Translations under genes and position numbers: made by a program
The notes under the pieces: generated by a model
Databases searched by the model: none
What the model saw: the letters and a program-made list of their open reading frames with translations, nothing else
Told to the model about the DNA's origin: nothing
Source: Sinotaia quadrata
Lineage: Eukaryota > Mollusca > Gastropoda > Architaenioglossa > Viviparidae
Length of the DNA stretch: 64,000 nucleotides
Assembly: GCA_028829895.1 (NCBI GenBank)
Contig: CM054182.1
Location: 86,911,546 to 86,975,545 of the forward strand
Direction of reading: 5' to 3'
Shown: one piece after another, positions 45,246-57,175 of the stretch
Layout: each line of letters begins with the position of its first letter
Position numbering within the stretch: the stretch's first letter is position 1

Positions 45246-45915
45246 TTTTCTGGGATATTTACAATGTACAACTTTCTGTTTTTCACAGTTTAAACCATAT
45301 CAGACGTGAAAATTGTACAGTTTATAACCTTTTAAAAGATAAATACTTAATAATATAAGCAGACCATGAACATTAATAAAACAAGTTTTGTTGTCGTTAC
45401 TTACGTGAACCAATATAAATTTTCATTTTAACGATTCTTGATCTTCGATGAGTTCTGTTATTCCATGCCAAATTTCATCAGTGCCTTTGCATGTTTTTCT
45501 TCTGAAAATAAAAGAATGTTAAAAAAAAGTAAAAATTAAAATGTCATTTCTCTTTGATGTTGGGACATGCATTTATGTTTTCCGATATTTTCATAATATG
45601 AATATGGATCCGAAGAGTCAACATGAAAGCCACTGAAAGGGGAAGTAATTCATAGCTTTAGCTTGGCCTTGTTCTTTCGTTCAAGATTGTCAGTTTCAAA
45701 TCAATGACCCTCCTTTCTCGATTTCCACAAGAAGTTCAAAGCAGCGATCTTGACTGTGTCCATGGGATCTCTCAGTCTGAGCTCAAGACGCTGTTTGCCC
45801 ATCCCAGATATGCAAATGAGAAAATCCGTTGGTATCTTGAATTTAGAATTTAAAAATAAAACAAAACATAAGCACTGAAAATAGCAGTTGTAGAATTAGT
45901 TCGTGGCTTCCAAAT
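45246..45915. other. Unique stretch
   Basis: AAAGGGGAAGTAATTC lies near 45637 and an ATGCAAAT octamer near 45810. I see no gene. Confidence 0.45.
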
Positions 45916-45917
45916 CG

Positions 45918-46340
45918 AAATATTATACTTAGTGCGCAAGTATTAATGATAGTGCTGTGAATTATGAGAGAAATGATATACACCGAAATATTATACTTAG
46001 TGCGCAAGTATTAATGATAGTGCTGTGAATTATGAGAGAAATGATATACACCGAAATATTATACTTAGTGCGCAAGTATTAATGATAGTGCTGTGAATTA
46101 TGAGAGAAATGTTATACACTTACAAAACAAGTTTATGCTGGATTATGAATTATGAATGAAGTGGCATGTACTTAGTAAACAAGGTTAGAGCTGGCGCTGT
46201 GAATTATGAATAAATGGTACTTAGTAAACAAGGTTAGATCTGGCGCTGTGAATTATGAATAAAGTGTACTTAGTAAACAAGGTTAGAGCTGGCGCTGTGA
46301 ATTATGAATGAAGTGTATTTAGTAAACAAGCGTTAGTTTT
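45918..46340. repeat. 68-bp array passing into a 49-bp array
   Basis: The left part holds three copies of CCGAAATATTATACTTAGTG, CGCAAGTATTAATGATAGTG and CTGTGAATTATGAGAGAAAT. The right part holds four copies of CTTAGTAAACAAGGTTAGAG plus CTGGCGCTGTGAATTATGAA. Both share CTTAGTxxxCAAG and GCTGTGAATTATGA, indicating common ancestry. Confidence 0.93.
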
Positions 46341-46885
46341 AAAAAGGTAAGAAGTTCATAATATGACACACACAGGCTTCGAATACCATTGTCAGAAATG
46401 GTAGATTTTGAATCACAATGCATAGATTTCGAAAGATTTCGAAAGCTTGATGTCCGAAACAGGAAGTGAAACTGAAAATACATAAGTATACTTTCTCTAA
46501 GATGTTCAAAGATAGTGCCTTAGATTAATTATTAGTAAAAATGCAAGTATGTGAAATATGAACATTAGAAGCATTACGTGGATATAAAGGAGTGAAAGGC
46601 GTGTACTTAGAACACGAGTAGGAGATCTAGTGCTAGGAACTGTGTATGAAATCACAGTCACTTGGAATTTGAGAACGGGAACAGGAACCAGGAATTGAAG
46701 AGTGCCATTCAAGAACAAATATTCAAAATGCCGAAAGTCAGAGCCAGTAAGTAGATTTACCATAGAGAAATGCAAGATCTTTAAATACGAGTGACAGAGT
46801 TAGTAATAGGATTTGAAAACAAATTTTAATTTTTAAATTTTAAACAAATTTTTACACACCTATCTAAGCGAGTAAGCGGGTTTAT
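46341..46885. other. Unique stretch
   Basis: AGATTTCGAAAGATTTCGAAAG is locally repeated near 46425. The 89-codon minus frame at 46506-46775 is unrecognised. Confidence 0.45.
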
Positions 46886-46990
46886 AATGACAGCACATGT
46901 AAGTACAATTAGTTATAAAATTAGTAATAGTTTTTATTATAATGACAGCACATGTAAGTACAATTAGTTATAAAATTAGTAATAGTTTTT
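46886..46990. repeat. Two-copy tandem duplication, about 53 bp
   Basis: TATAATGACAGCACATGTAA plus GTACAATTAGTTATAAAATT occurs twice, perfectly. Confidence 0.94.
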
Positions 46991-47061
46991 TTTCAAAGAG
47001 CAAATATCTACAAATTCTAAAAACATGTCACAGCAAGTAGAGATATTAACAATGAACAATA

Positions 47062-47530
47062 AAATACTTAATATGGCTGTTACATCTAGTACGAGATTTG
47101 ATCAGTGAATTAAAAAACTTAATATGGCTGTTACATCTAGTACGAGATTTGATCAGTGAATTAAAAAACTTAATATAGCTGTTACAGCTAGTATGAGATT
47201 TGATCAGTGAATTAAAAAACTTAATATAGCTGTTACAGCTAGTATGAGATTTGATCAGTGAACTAAAAAACTTAATATAGCTGTTACAGCTAGTATGAGA
47301 TTTGATCAGTGAATTAAAAAACTTAATATAGCTGTTACAGCTAGTATGAGATTTGATCAGTGAATTAAAAAACTTAATATAGCTGTTACAGCTAGTATGA
47401 GATTTGATCAGTGAATTAAAAAACTTAATATAGCTGTTACAGCTAGTATGAGATTTGATCAGTGAACATTATTGCTGTTACAGCTAGTATGAGATTTGAT
47501 CAGTGAACGGTAAAAGAAATTAAAATAACT
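47062..47530. repeat. 51-bp minisatellite, about 9 copies
   Basis: CTTAATATAGCTGTTACAGC, TAGTATGAGATTTGATCAGT and GAATTAAAAAA. Exact 51-bp register at 47067 and 47118. Two early copies carry ATGGCTGTTACATCTAGTAC and the rest ATAGCTGTTACAGCTAGTAT. Degenerate units trail to about 47620. Confidence 0.97.
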
Positions 47531-47860
47531 GTGTTACATCTAGTACAAGATTTGGACAGACCAACATTAAAAATCTTAACATAACTGTCATAGCTAGTAC
47601 CTGATTTTGACAGTCAACATTCAAACTCCGAATTACCACGTCACAAATTGCTCCTGACTCTTTCGTTAGAATAAGTGAATCAAACAAATACTTCATTCCC
47701 TATGCATTATCGATTTATTGAATGAACAGCATATCTTTGTTTTTGAATTGCATATTAAGTGCAAGCAATTCTGTTGTGCGTTTTGATTGTGGGCGAAGAA
47801 ACTTTACATTACTGTGGAGTGTTGTGTATAAATACAGATTGGAAGGAAATTGATCTACTA
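47531..47860. other. Short unique spacer
   Basis: A decayed tail of the 51-bp array, then AT-rich unique DNA. Confidence 0.5.
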
Positions 47861-47861
47861 T

Positions 47862-48350
47862 ATCCCCAGAGTACATGTGTCCATAGAGTACATGTCATTA
47901 CTATGTCTATAGAGTACATGTCATTACTGTGTCCATAGAGTACATGTCATTACTATGTCAATAGAGTACATGTCATTACTGTGTCCATAGAGTCATGTCA
48001 TTACTGTGTCCATAGAGTATATGTCATTACTGTATCCATAGGGTACATGTCATTACTGTGTCCATAGAGTACGTCATTACTGTATCCATAGAGTTCATGT
48101 CATTACTGTGTCCATAGAATACATGGTATTATTGTGTCAATAGAGTACATGATATTACTGTGCCTATAGGCTACATGGCATTACTGTGTCCATAGAGTAC
48201 AGGGCATTACTGTGCCCACAGAGTACATGGCATTAGTGTGGCAAGAGAGTATATGGCATTACTATATCCATAGACTATGTGGCATTAGTGTGACAATAGA
48301 GTACACGACATTACTGTGTCCATATAGTACATGGCATTACTGTGTGTCAT
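47862..48350. repeat. 26-bp minisatellite, left part, about 18 copies
   Basis: GTCCATAGAGTACATGTCAT plus TACTGT. The ATGTCATT form dominates left of 48110 and ATGGCATT to the right. Confidence 0.95.
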
Positions 48351-49831
48351 GTGTCAGGTTATATTTAACGACCCTGTCGCTATATCAGACTCCCAAATAT
48401 CAGTATTAGATTATCGATTCACTTCCAATACTAGCGACAGCCGGACGGCCTGACCTATCTTTCCGCTAATATGCCAAAGATTCGGACTATTATTCAAATG
48501 ACATACCGACAGATAAATCAGCTGACGTGCCTTTTTATTAGTTATAATTACAATATTAGTTCTCTGGCTCAGCCCCCATACCAACCTTAGTCGACATTTG
48601 CAAACAAATTATGCAACGTGGGTGAAGATTAACAAAGTAAAATTTAATAACAATAATAGTAAAGAAAGACATCAATTTCTGAATCAAGGAATAGACAATG
48701 AGTTCGTCTATCCTGCCCTGCCCGATTATTCATATAAAGTTTGTATTTGACTGATCAGTTTATTTGGAGAGAGCACACTTAACTAGAGTCTCATGTAGAC
48801 TTGCAACAGCTCACAGCGTCCTTGACAGAAGTGACATCACGTTACGGTTGTCTTCCAGGTATGAACAACTCGGTGTCGAATAGATGTGCTAGACGTTGTC
48901 GTCAGCGGGTCTAGAGACCAGTATACCTCAAACCCAAAACTGGCTGTAATGAACAACATTCTTCTATAGCAACCTAAAAGCATGAATAATCATTTGGGCT
49001 TTGTGGTGAGAGTGATAGACTACTCATTACAGGTTCATCACAACTCGTTAGCTACATGATAACACACAATTCATAATCTCAATGAAATATTTATAAGTGA
49101 ACAATAATGGTTCCACTCCTACAATTACATAAATTCGTAGATACAATACATCCAGCAAGTGGTTTACAGCAATATTCATTAAACAATCATTTGATTTCAA
49201 TTTAGCTCTACTGGCTACAAATAGTTTAACAATGTGGGAGCATGTCGTATACATGTTTTTATGCTGACTCAACATTCCTACATAAACGTAATCATCGCTA
49301 ACACCATTTAGCTTCTGTGAGAGGAAATACATTAGTTCATGCAATCATTTAGCAAATCACATAAATATTTTACACAGCATTCTATCAGTAATATATACAA
49401 TAATTTAGAGAAGTCAATTATATTTACCACTATCGTAATTCGTACTCGGTATCAACGTACACAAGAAATTGCCCCCTGGACTGTGGGTGCAGTAAATGTG
49501 TCTTTGGACATGGGTCATTGATACGTATATATGAATGGTCTCTAGGTCAGCTAGCAGATTCTACCACGTCACAACACAGAACATGTATGACTAAATATGG
49601 GCATCTCATATCTGGCTAGCAGTTCTCCCATCCTGCCATTCCCCTTAACCCCTCCTCGTTCTTCACCCTTTTGAGTGACCTACATCTTAATAAGTCATAA
49701 ACACCTACTCCACCACAGGTACACAATCTAGCTAACGGTACCATACTTATTATAAAACAATAGAAAACCATTAATTAATAAAAAAAAAATTTTAGCCAAT
49801 CGGCATAATTTGCCTAGAACTCACCTGACAC
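48351..49831 (+). mobile_element. Interspersed family 2, copy 2, inside the 26-bp minisatellite
   Basis: About 1.48 kb. The left end GTGTCAGGT (48351-48359) and right end ACCTGACAC (49823-49831) are perfect 9-bp inverted repeats located where the minisatellite stops and resumes. The right-hand 900 bp is homologous to 26108-27110. No coding capacity was found; the 98-codon minus frame at 49048-49344 is unrecognised. No clean target duplication could be read because both flanks are TGT-rich repeat DNA. It is probably a non-autonomous DNA transposon. Confidence 0.75.
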
Positions 49832-50112
49832 TGTCCATAGAGTACGTGGCATTAGAGTAACAATAGAGTATATGGCATTAGAATGACAATAGAGTATATG
49901 GCATTAGAGTGACAATAGAGTATATGGCATTAGAGTGGAATAGAGTGTATGGCATTAGAGTGACAATAGAATATATGGCATTAGAATGACAATAGAGTAT
50001 ATGGCATTAGAATGACAATAGAGTATATGGCATTAGAGTGACAATAGAATATATGGCATTAGAGTGACAATAGAGTATATGGCATTAGAATGATAATAGA
50101 GTACATGGCATT
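49832..50112. repeat. 26-bp minisatellite, right part, about 11 copies
   Basis: GACAATAGAGTATATGGCAT plus TAGAGT. The first unit after the insertion still reads TGTCCATAGAGTACGTGGCA, like the left part. Confidence 0.95.
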
Positions 50113-50870
50113 TTTGTGACCAGGTGAATGCTACATTGATTGTGTACTTTGAGTCCAAGAATTATATTACACTACAATGTTCAAGAATATATTTGACTAC
50201 CATGTCCAGGAGTATATTTGCACTACAATATTCAAGAGTATTTTTGTACTAAGTTGTCCTCCAAGAGTATATTTGTACTAAAGTATCTAAGAGTATATTT
50301 GTACTACAATGTTCAAGAGTATATTTGTACTACAGTTTCCAAGAGTATATATATATATGCACTACAATATTCAAGAGTATGCTTGTACCATAGTGTCCAA
50401 GAGTATATTTATTTTTCAGTGTTTAAGACTATATTTGTATGACAGTGTCCAAGAGTATATTGCACCACAATATCCAATAGTATATTTGCGCCAATGGTTC
50501 CAAGAGTATATTTGCACTGACAGTTCTATTAGTATATTGCATTTCCATGTCCAAGAGTACGTTTGCCCCAATGCGACAAGCGTATTTTGCATTAAAATGT
50601 TCAAGAACATAGTTGCTCCAATGGGTCAGAGAGTATATTGCACTACAGTATCAGTGTATATTGTACTAACGGATCCAAGAGTATATTGCATATATTTTGC
50701 AGTTTTGAGTGCGTGAAGTATATTGCAAGTATGCTGCACTAGTGTTCCAAGACAAATATTACAAATATATTGTACTACTGAATCTAAAACGGTATAAAAT
50801 GAAATATGTTGCACTAAAATACCCACAAGTAAATTGTAAGAATATGCATTCTGTTTCCAAGCAGTGTAAT
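50113..50870. repeat. 26-27-bp minisatellite, drifted form, about 25 copies
   Basis: CAAGAGTATATTTGTACTAC plus AATGTT, gradually losing T's (TATATTGCACTAC) to the right. Continues the 26-bp lineage (CCATAGAGTATATGGCATTA to CCAAGAGTATATTTGCACTA). Confidence 0.92.
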
Positions 50871-51512
50871 GAATTATAGAGCCCCCCTCCCCGAAATATA
50901 TTTCAAGTACATAACACTACATACTGTATCCAATACATATTGTGTACAATTGCTCGTTTCCAAAGGGCACATAACCTATCTTTATTTGAATTACAAACAT
51001 TTTTTAAAAATAAATATGTACACTTTTCGAGACGTTAATTTGCGAACGACAACGTCAGACCCAGAGTGCTGCAGTAGTCCTACGTGGCCTGCCCCAACCA
51101 TTGTGAGCTGATTGTAGAACCCCTCTTCTCTCTCCCCCCCACTCCCACCTCGATCTGAGAGAGAAAGGCTTTATAATCGGTTTATGTACGGAATAAGATT
51201 TATTCCAGTATGCTCGACGTGGTTTGTTCTGCCTGCACGCATTAATTTAGAGCATCTTTAAGGGTGAAGAGCAAGGGTTATCAGAGACATTGCCGACGAC
51301 ACAAGCCTACATACAACGAATGAGCACTCGGTTGGCAGCTAAACATTACTTTCGCTGGAATGGTCTGGGGTTGGAGGATGGGGGTAGAAGTGTGTTTCGC
51401 TGCTAGGCTGCTATGGGATTCATTTTAAAGAGAACACTTAGATTTACACAGTCTCGTAACTAGTTTAGGCAGTCCGATGACGTCACCGCTGAGAGTTCCG
51501 CAGAAGCTTCCA
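50871..51512. other. Unique stretch
   Basis: A pyrimidine-rich patch lies at 51118-51150. No gene is recognised. Confidence 0.45.
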
Positions 51513-51515
51513 AAT

Positions 51516-51775
51516 TTTAATGACGTTGAATGGTGGTGTTTCAATTTGAATGAATATGTCGCGATACTTTTGACGTTGAATGGTGGTGTTTCAATTTGAA
51601 TGAATATGTCGCGATACTTTAATGACGTTGAATGGTGGTGTTTCAATTTGAATGAATATGTCCCGATACTTTAATGACGTTGAATGGTGGTGTTTCAATT
51701 TGATGTCCCGATACTTTAATGACGTTGAATGGTGGTGTTTCAATTTGAATTAATTTCTCCCGATACTTTAATGGA
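51516..51775. repeat. 52-bp minisatellite, about 5 copies
   Basis: TTTAATGACGTTGAATGGTG, GTGTTTCAATTTGAATGAAT and ATGTCGCGATAC. A GTCCCGATAC variant and a 10-bp deletion mark later copies. Confidence 0.96.
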
Positions 51776-51969
51776 GATGTTTGATCGGCAACGATGCTGC
51801 AAACTAAGTTCAACAACCGGTCAAAATCATATCACTCCGAAAAGAGATATTTCAAGAATAATTTATTTATATACAAGCATTGCCACTGTTTACTACAACG
51901 GTTTTATCCACAACGACATCGATTCTTAGTGCGAAAATTATAAATTTAAATTTCCGGCAAGCGTAAACA

Positions 51970-52165
51970 CCTTCGAAATTAAATTACTAATATTTATAAA
52001 AGCCCCCTGTTGTCAAGGACACGAGTTTATACTATCAATTGACATTTTACAAATTGTACTCACTCTTTGAAATTAAATTACTAATATTTATAAAAGACCC
52101 TGTTGTCAAGGACACGAGTTCATACTATTCAATCAATTGGCATTTAACGTATTGCACTCACTCTT
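51970..52165. repeat. Two-copy tandem duplication, 94 bp
   Basis: GAAATTAAATTACTAATATT starts at 51975 and 52069, and both copies contain CTGTTGTCAAGGACACGAGT. Confidence 0.93.
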
Positions 52166-52605
52166 TATGCCGCACCAGTGCCATACTGAATTCTGATTTT
52201 TTTTTTAAAGGAAATTGTGTCGAAAATACCCACCTTTTTGAAGCAAATTGACATCTTTAAACTGTTCTTTGGGTTTAAAAAATATTAAAAGGAATTAAAA
52301 AGAACTAAAGAGGATTTTGTAGGATTTTTTTGTTGTTGGTATTATCATAAAATTCTGAAAGTGCTCTCTAGCAATTAAATGTGCAATTTAAAATGCCCGG
52401 CAATGAAACATTTAATTATTAAACTCCAACTTGACAGACCAGCATAAATTGTTACAAGATTAGTTCTTGTTCCGACTCACTGGATCAGTTCATTTTGTGA
52501 ACGAAAACCTGTCACCTTCACGTGTTGAAAGAAATTGCATGTCATTAAAATGTGGCCATCGGTTTTGTCACTTCCTTCAATCTGAAAGAAATTGCTTTCT
52601 CATTC
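52166..52605. other. AT-rich unique stretch
   Basis: A T-run lies at about 52196-52206. No features are recognised. Confidence 0.5.
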
Positions 52606-52611
52606 TCTTAG

Positions 52612-53240
52612 TCTTTGCTGAAGGAGTTGATTTTACAGTCTCGTAGATAGCCGTTGCTGTCAATAATCTGAAGGGAGTTGATTTTACAGTCTCGTAGATA
52701 GCCGTTGCTGTCAATAATCTGAAGGGAGTTGATTTTACAGTCTCGTAGATAGTCTTTGCTGTCAGTAATCTGAAGGGAGTTGATTTACACTTTGGTAGAT
52801 AATCTTTTTGGTTGTCAGTATGCTGAAGGGAGTTGTTTTACAGCCTCGTACAGAGTTTTTGTTGTCAGTAAACTGAAGGGAGTTGGTTTTACAGTCTCAT
52901 GCATAGTCTTTCTTGTCAGTGTCTGAAAGAAGTTCATTTTACATTCTCATAGATAGTCTTAGCTGTCAGTAATCTGCTGGGAGTTGATTTAACAGTCGTA
53001 TGTGTCAGTAAACTGAATAGAGTTGACTTCACAGTTTCGTAGATGGTCTTAGCTCAGTAAACTGAAGGGAGATGATTTTACAGTTTCATAGATAGTCTTA
53101 GCTGGCAGTAAACTGAAGGAAAGTGATTTTACAGTTTCGTAGATGTTCTTTGCTCAGTAAACTAGAGGGAGATGATTTTACATTCTCGTAGAGAGTCTTT
53201 ATCTGTCAGTAATCTGAAGGAAAATGATTTTTACAGTCTC
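52612..53240. repeat. 51-bp minisatellite, about 12 copies, decaying to the right
   Basis: TCTGAAGGGAGTTGATTTTA, CAGTCTCGTAGATAGCCGTT and GCTGTCAATAA. The first three copies are nearly identical; later ones carry many changes and indels, so expansion appears most recent at the left edge. Confidence 0.94.
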
Positions 53241-53958
53241 ATATTTTTTCCTTTATTCAAAATGTAAAACTTTCAACAAATGGGGAAAAAAGTGTTTTCC
53301 TAGGATTAGTTGTTTGCTTGCTTGTTTGTTTGCCTGTTCGTTTTAATTTCATGAGCAATTTGTTAGTTCCATTAAACTGAGGCACCTTGCCTTTCTGTTT
53401 ACTACCGTGACACACAAACGTATAAGTAGAGATTACTGACTTGAACAGCACAAGCTTTGTTTGACGCAAATGACTGAACAGTATCTCTCTAGGAAGTGTG
53501 AACTGGCCTTAAGTATAACTACTTTTAGTTATTAAGCGAAAAGTGCGTCTTTTAGCAGCTTCCCATGTTAAATATAGCCACAGGCAGTAACTCTTTATCA
53601 TTTTGCTGGAACTGCGCTAGAGTAGGAGGAGTTTCAGCTCTCTTCAAATGTGCTCGGGGCAAGTTCGAATCCTGACACCGCTAAAACAAAATCGTAACGG
53701 CAATATCACGTTGAATTTCCATTACAGTTTATTAAACATTTTCAATCAAAGTTCTTTAATTTATTACTGCGGGTTGTTTTATTAAACTTATTTTTATTGG
53801 ATTTTTCTCCGGTTAATTTAGTGTTCTTCATTTTCTTCTTCGCAACTGTAGCACAGGATAGTTCAATAGATGGACGAGCCAATAAATCTTTACTGTTATA
53901 TAGATAACAATGGTAATAAAAGATCAATTTGATATATAAGATGGACTTTACCTAGCGA
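53241..53958. other. Unique stretch with a tRNA B-box-like word
   Basis: GTTTGTTTGCCTG-like T/G repeats lie near 53310. GCAAGTTCGAATCCTGACAC at about 53660 contains a B-box consensus (GTTCGAATC), but no cloverleaf can be folded. No gene is recognised. Confidence 0.4.
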
Positions 53959-53959
53959 C

Positions 53960-53961
53960 AC

Positions 53962-54039
<78 letters not shown>

Positions 54040-54040
54040 T
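53960..54040. repeat. (GATA)n microsatellite
   Basis: About 19 perfect GATA repeats. Confidence 0.98.
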
Positions 54041-54109
54041 GTTACAATAATATAATATTTCTGCTTGTGCCCTCTTGTAGTAGGTGACGTCATTGTATAT
54101 GTTCTCATC

Positions 54110-54440
54110 ACTGGGGAGGTATTATTGCTCTTAGCTGTCACATCACTGTGCCCACCATCACACTAGCCATTACTTCACGGGGAGCTATTATTAGAGTCAG
54201 CGGTCACAGTACCCTGGTCACCATTCACACACAAGTCTGTCAGTTCGTTGGAGGTAATAGTGGCTGTCAACTGTTACAATGCCCTGTGCATACTAATCAA
54301 GCAGAATTATGCCACCTCATGGGGAGGTATCATTGTTGTCAGGGGTCACGACGCCCTATGTGCTTGCACCCACAGCACTGGGTCTCTTCATGGGGAGGTA
54401 TCATTATTGTGAGAGGTCACATCGCCGGGTGTATCGTTCA
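54110..54440. repeat. Degenerate tandem repeat, unit about 75 bp, 4-5 copies
   Basis: TGGGGAGGTATCATTGTTGT, a GGTCAC block, and CCTGTGCATACT / CCTATGTGCTTGCACCCACA blocks recur. The 124-codon frame at 54148-54522 runs over the array and I do not consider it a gene, although its repeats are diverged at the protein level too. Confidence 0.75.
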
Positions 54441-54599
54441 TATTATCACCTCTGTCATTCATTCATTGTCTTGTTTTGCAGTCCCTTTCAGGGAATCTGC
54501 TGTCAGCAGACTGTACACTTGAGTAAATCTGCTTATTGCTTGCAAAACTTGTAACATGACTGAATCCTTTAATATTACAAAAGTTTACTGCGTCAATGT

Positions 54600-54801
54600 C
54601 ATTGACAGTAATTTATTTGTTCAATCCAACAAAATATTATAATCTTAAACATTGACAGTAATTTATTTGTTCAATCCAACAAAATATTATAATCTTAAAC
54701 ATTGACAGTAATTTATTTGTTCAATCCATCAAAATATTATAATCTTAAACATTGACAGTAATTTATTTGTTCAATCCAACAAAATATTATAATCTTAAAC
54801 A
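54600..54801. repeat. 50-bp minisatellite, 4 copies
   Basis: CATTGACAGTAATTTATTTG, TTCAATCCAACAAAATATTA and TAATCTTAAA. Exact 50-bp register, nearly identical copies. Confidence 0.97.
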
Positions 54802-54879
54802 CGTTCTTGCAACTCTGATGTTGTCGAATTCCTTAACTCTCACGTTTATTATGTACTTTTGTGTATATTTTACTGTCGG

Positions 54880-55022
54880 AAGAAAATGAAAATAAATGAT
54901 GTGACCTCATGCAAAGGAGTGATTTGAAAAATAAATGATGTGACCTCACGCAAAAGGGGTGTATTTTAAAAATAAGTGATGTGACTACGCGCAAAAAAGT
55001 GTATTTGAAAAACAAAGTGTAT
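54880..55022. repeat. Minisatellite, unit about 41 bp, 3-4 copies
   Basis: AAAATAAATGATGTGACCTC followed by a CAAAGGAGTG / CAAAAGGGGTGTATTT block. Confidence 0.9.
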
Positions 55023-55249
55023 CGATTATTTGAGCTAAATAATTATTCCAGCAAACCTTTGGCTTTGTTCCGGAGACATCCCGCGGTCAACGTGACGACT
55101 CAGGGATAGACTGTCAAAAGAAAATAAACTTCAACCATGACGTCATTCTCCTGGAGAAAAAAAGAAAATAACAAGAGTGGGAGTGACAGACAAAACCAGG
55201 AAGAGAAAGAAGGAAATGAAGGAAGAAAGAGAGCGTGTGAGTGTGTTTG

Positions 55250-55269
55250 TGAGTGAGAGAGAGAGAGAG

Positions 55270-55322
<53 letters not shown>

Positions 55323-55335
55323 GTGCGTGTGTGTT
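55250..55335. repeat. (GA)n-(GT)n compound microsatellite
   Basis: GAGAGA (55255-55273) joins a GT run (55274-55334) with a GTGC interruption. Confidence 0.96.
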
Positions 55336-55369
55336 GGTAGACGTGGGATTAATCCTTGTTTTGTAAACG

Positions 55370-55700
55370 AGAGTGAAACACAGAGAGATGTTGACGAAGA
55401 AAGAGACCGATTGTGAATGAAACACTTAGTGAGAGACAAATAGTGAGAGACAGATTGTGAATGAGAGACAGACTAAACGAGAGACAGAGGACGAGTGAGA
55501 GAAAGGCTGAGAACAAACTAAGCGAGACACATACTGAGGGACGGATTTGAGATAGAGGCTCAGTGAGAGACAGAGTGTGAGTGAGAGATCAGATTGTGAG
55601 CGAGAGACAGTTTGAGTGAGGGATAGATTGTAAGACAAACTGAGTCAGATTGTCAGAGTGAGAGACAGACTGAATGAGAGAGTGTGAATGAGAGACAGAT
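55370..55700. repeat. GAGAGACA-rich degenerate repeat
   Basis: GAGAGACAGATTGTGAATGA-like words recur about 15 times at irregular spacing. Confidence 0.85.
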
Positions 55701-57175
55701 TTATATGACGAATATGACCTTGAATGGCAATATTGTCACTACTGTCACCTCTGTAGCCTAATTGCCTGGCATACAATCAGGCACCTGAAGCACAATATTT
55801 AAAAACAAGTATCTGAAGTGTTTCCTGGTTATTCAACTTATAACCAATGAGCAAGTGGAGGGTAACTGTAACCTTGAGACTTGAAACTTGAAACTCGACA
55901 CTCAAGACTCGAACTCAAACACATCACCCATCCAAACACCACCCCCACCCCATACAACATACCACCCATCCCCATCAATCAGCCATGCATGAATATAAAA
56001 TGATGGTGGGTTTTGGAGGTGGGTGGTGGTGGATAGAATGAGCTGTGGAAATAAAAGTTAAAAAATGTACTGTGTGGCAATTAAATACAACACATAATTA
56101 TGGTAAAGAAGATTACTGGCTGTTCGTAGAAAATGCAGTTATCAGAATCTGTGCATTGTTCCATACGTCTTACATCGCACCGAATGTTTGTAACAGTCAA
56201 TGATAATTTCTAAGCGTTATAAACTCTTGTGCTTCTAATGAGATTTATCTGCAGAGAGAAGAATCCGTTCTTAGTACAAAAGTTGTCTCCCTTTTCCCTT
56301 TGCATAATTTGTTGTATGTCAGTCAAAGTTTTTCTCTTCTCGTCAGACATTTTATCAGGACTGTTTCGTAAAAAAAAAATTTTTTAAATAAAAAAAATAG
56401 CGTTATCAGAACAGACTTGCTCCATAATTTGGTCAACAGTTATGAAATACAATTGCAAGATGTTTTTAAGTTATTCAGCAGGAATACTCTTTAGATTTGT
56501 TTAATTTCATGAAAATCTTCTGCCGGAAGCTGAGCAAACGCAGTGACAAGACGAGTGACCCAGAACGCTGTGCCCGGCGCTTATTTATCGACTAAAAATT
56601 ACAACGAAGAGTTGAAGCCTGATGTGCGAAAAGTTAAAAAAAATATATCTTGTTTACGAGCGCTATATGACTTTTTTTTTGCATAATCTCCTTATTTCGT
56701 CTACGGCTTCACGCTGCCTGTTAACAAGTGGGTGGTTTGACAAATACAGCATTATTAAGACAGATTGTTTTTGTAAAAGGGTTAACAGTTTTAGCATAAA
56801 GTTGCTCAATAATACTTTTTGTCACAAAACAGCTAACTTTACTATCCCGCATCACGGCTTATGAAGGAGTGTAAAGGTCACTCAAAAACGTTTTCACTCA
56901 CCTTTCTCTCCTGACAAAAATTTACCACAAAGAATTGAAATCTGGTGTGTAGATTGTTAAATGCAAGTACTATTATTCTTTTTTGCGTAGCATTAATCCT
57001 TTTGCACGGTTTTAATGCCACCTGAAAACAAAGGGAGGCTTTTCCAGAAGATAAAAATCGACTGGAGCCTGCCATTTTTTTTTTTATCTCACCGTTAATA
57101 AGAATGTTTACACAAACAAACGTTAATGTAAAAGGATTCTCTGGTTATTATGATGATTTTAATTTGTTTTCAAAG
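55701..57175. other. Unique stretch upstream of the candidate exon
   Basis: AAGTTGTCTCCCTTTTCCC lies at about 56280, the reverse of the AAAGGGAGAxAACT type. Blocks near 56590-56780 and 56915-57060 look like diverged copies of one another (AAAAATTACAACGAAGAGTT versus AAAAATTTACCACAAAGAAT, then matching CTGTTAACA / CTGAAAACA parts). The 80-codon frame at 56622-56864 is unrecognised. Confidence 0.4.

Noticed and set aside
54148..54522. 124-codon plus-strand frame with Cys/His/Gly content
   Set aside because: It overlies a degenerate 75-bp tandem repeat; the apparent motif pattern follows the repeat.
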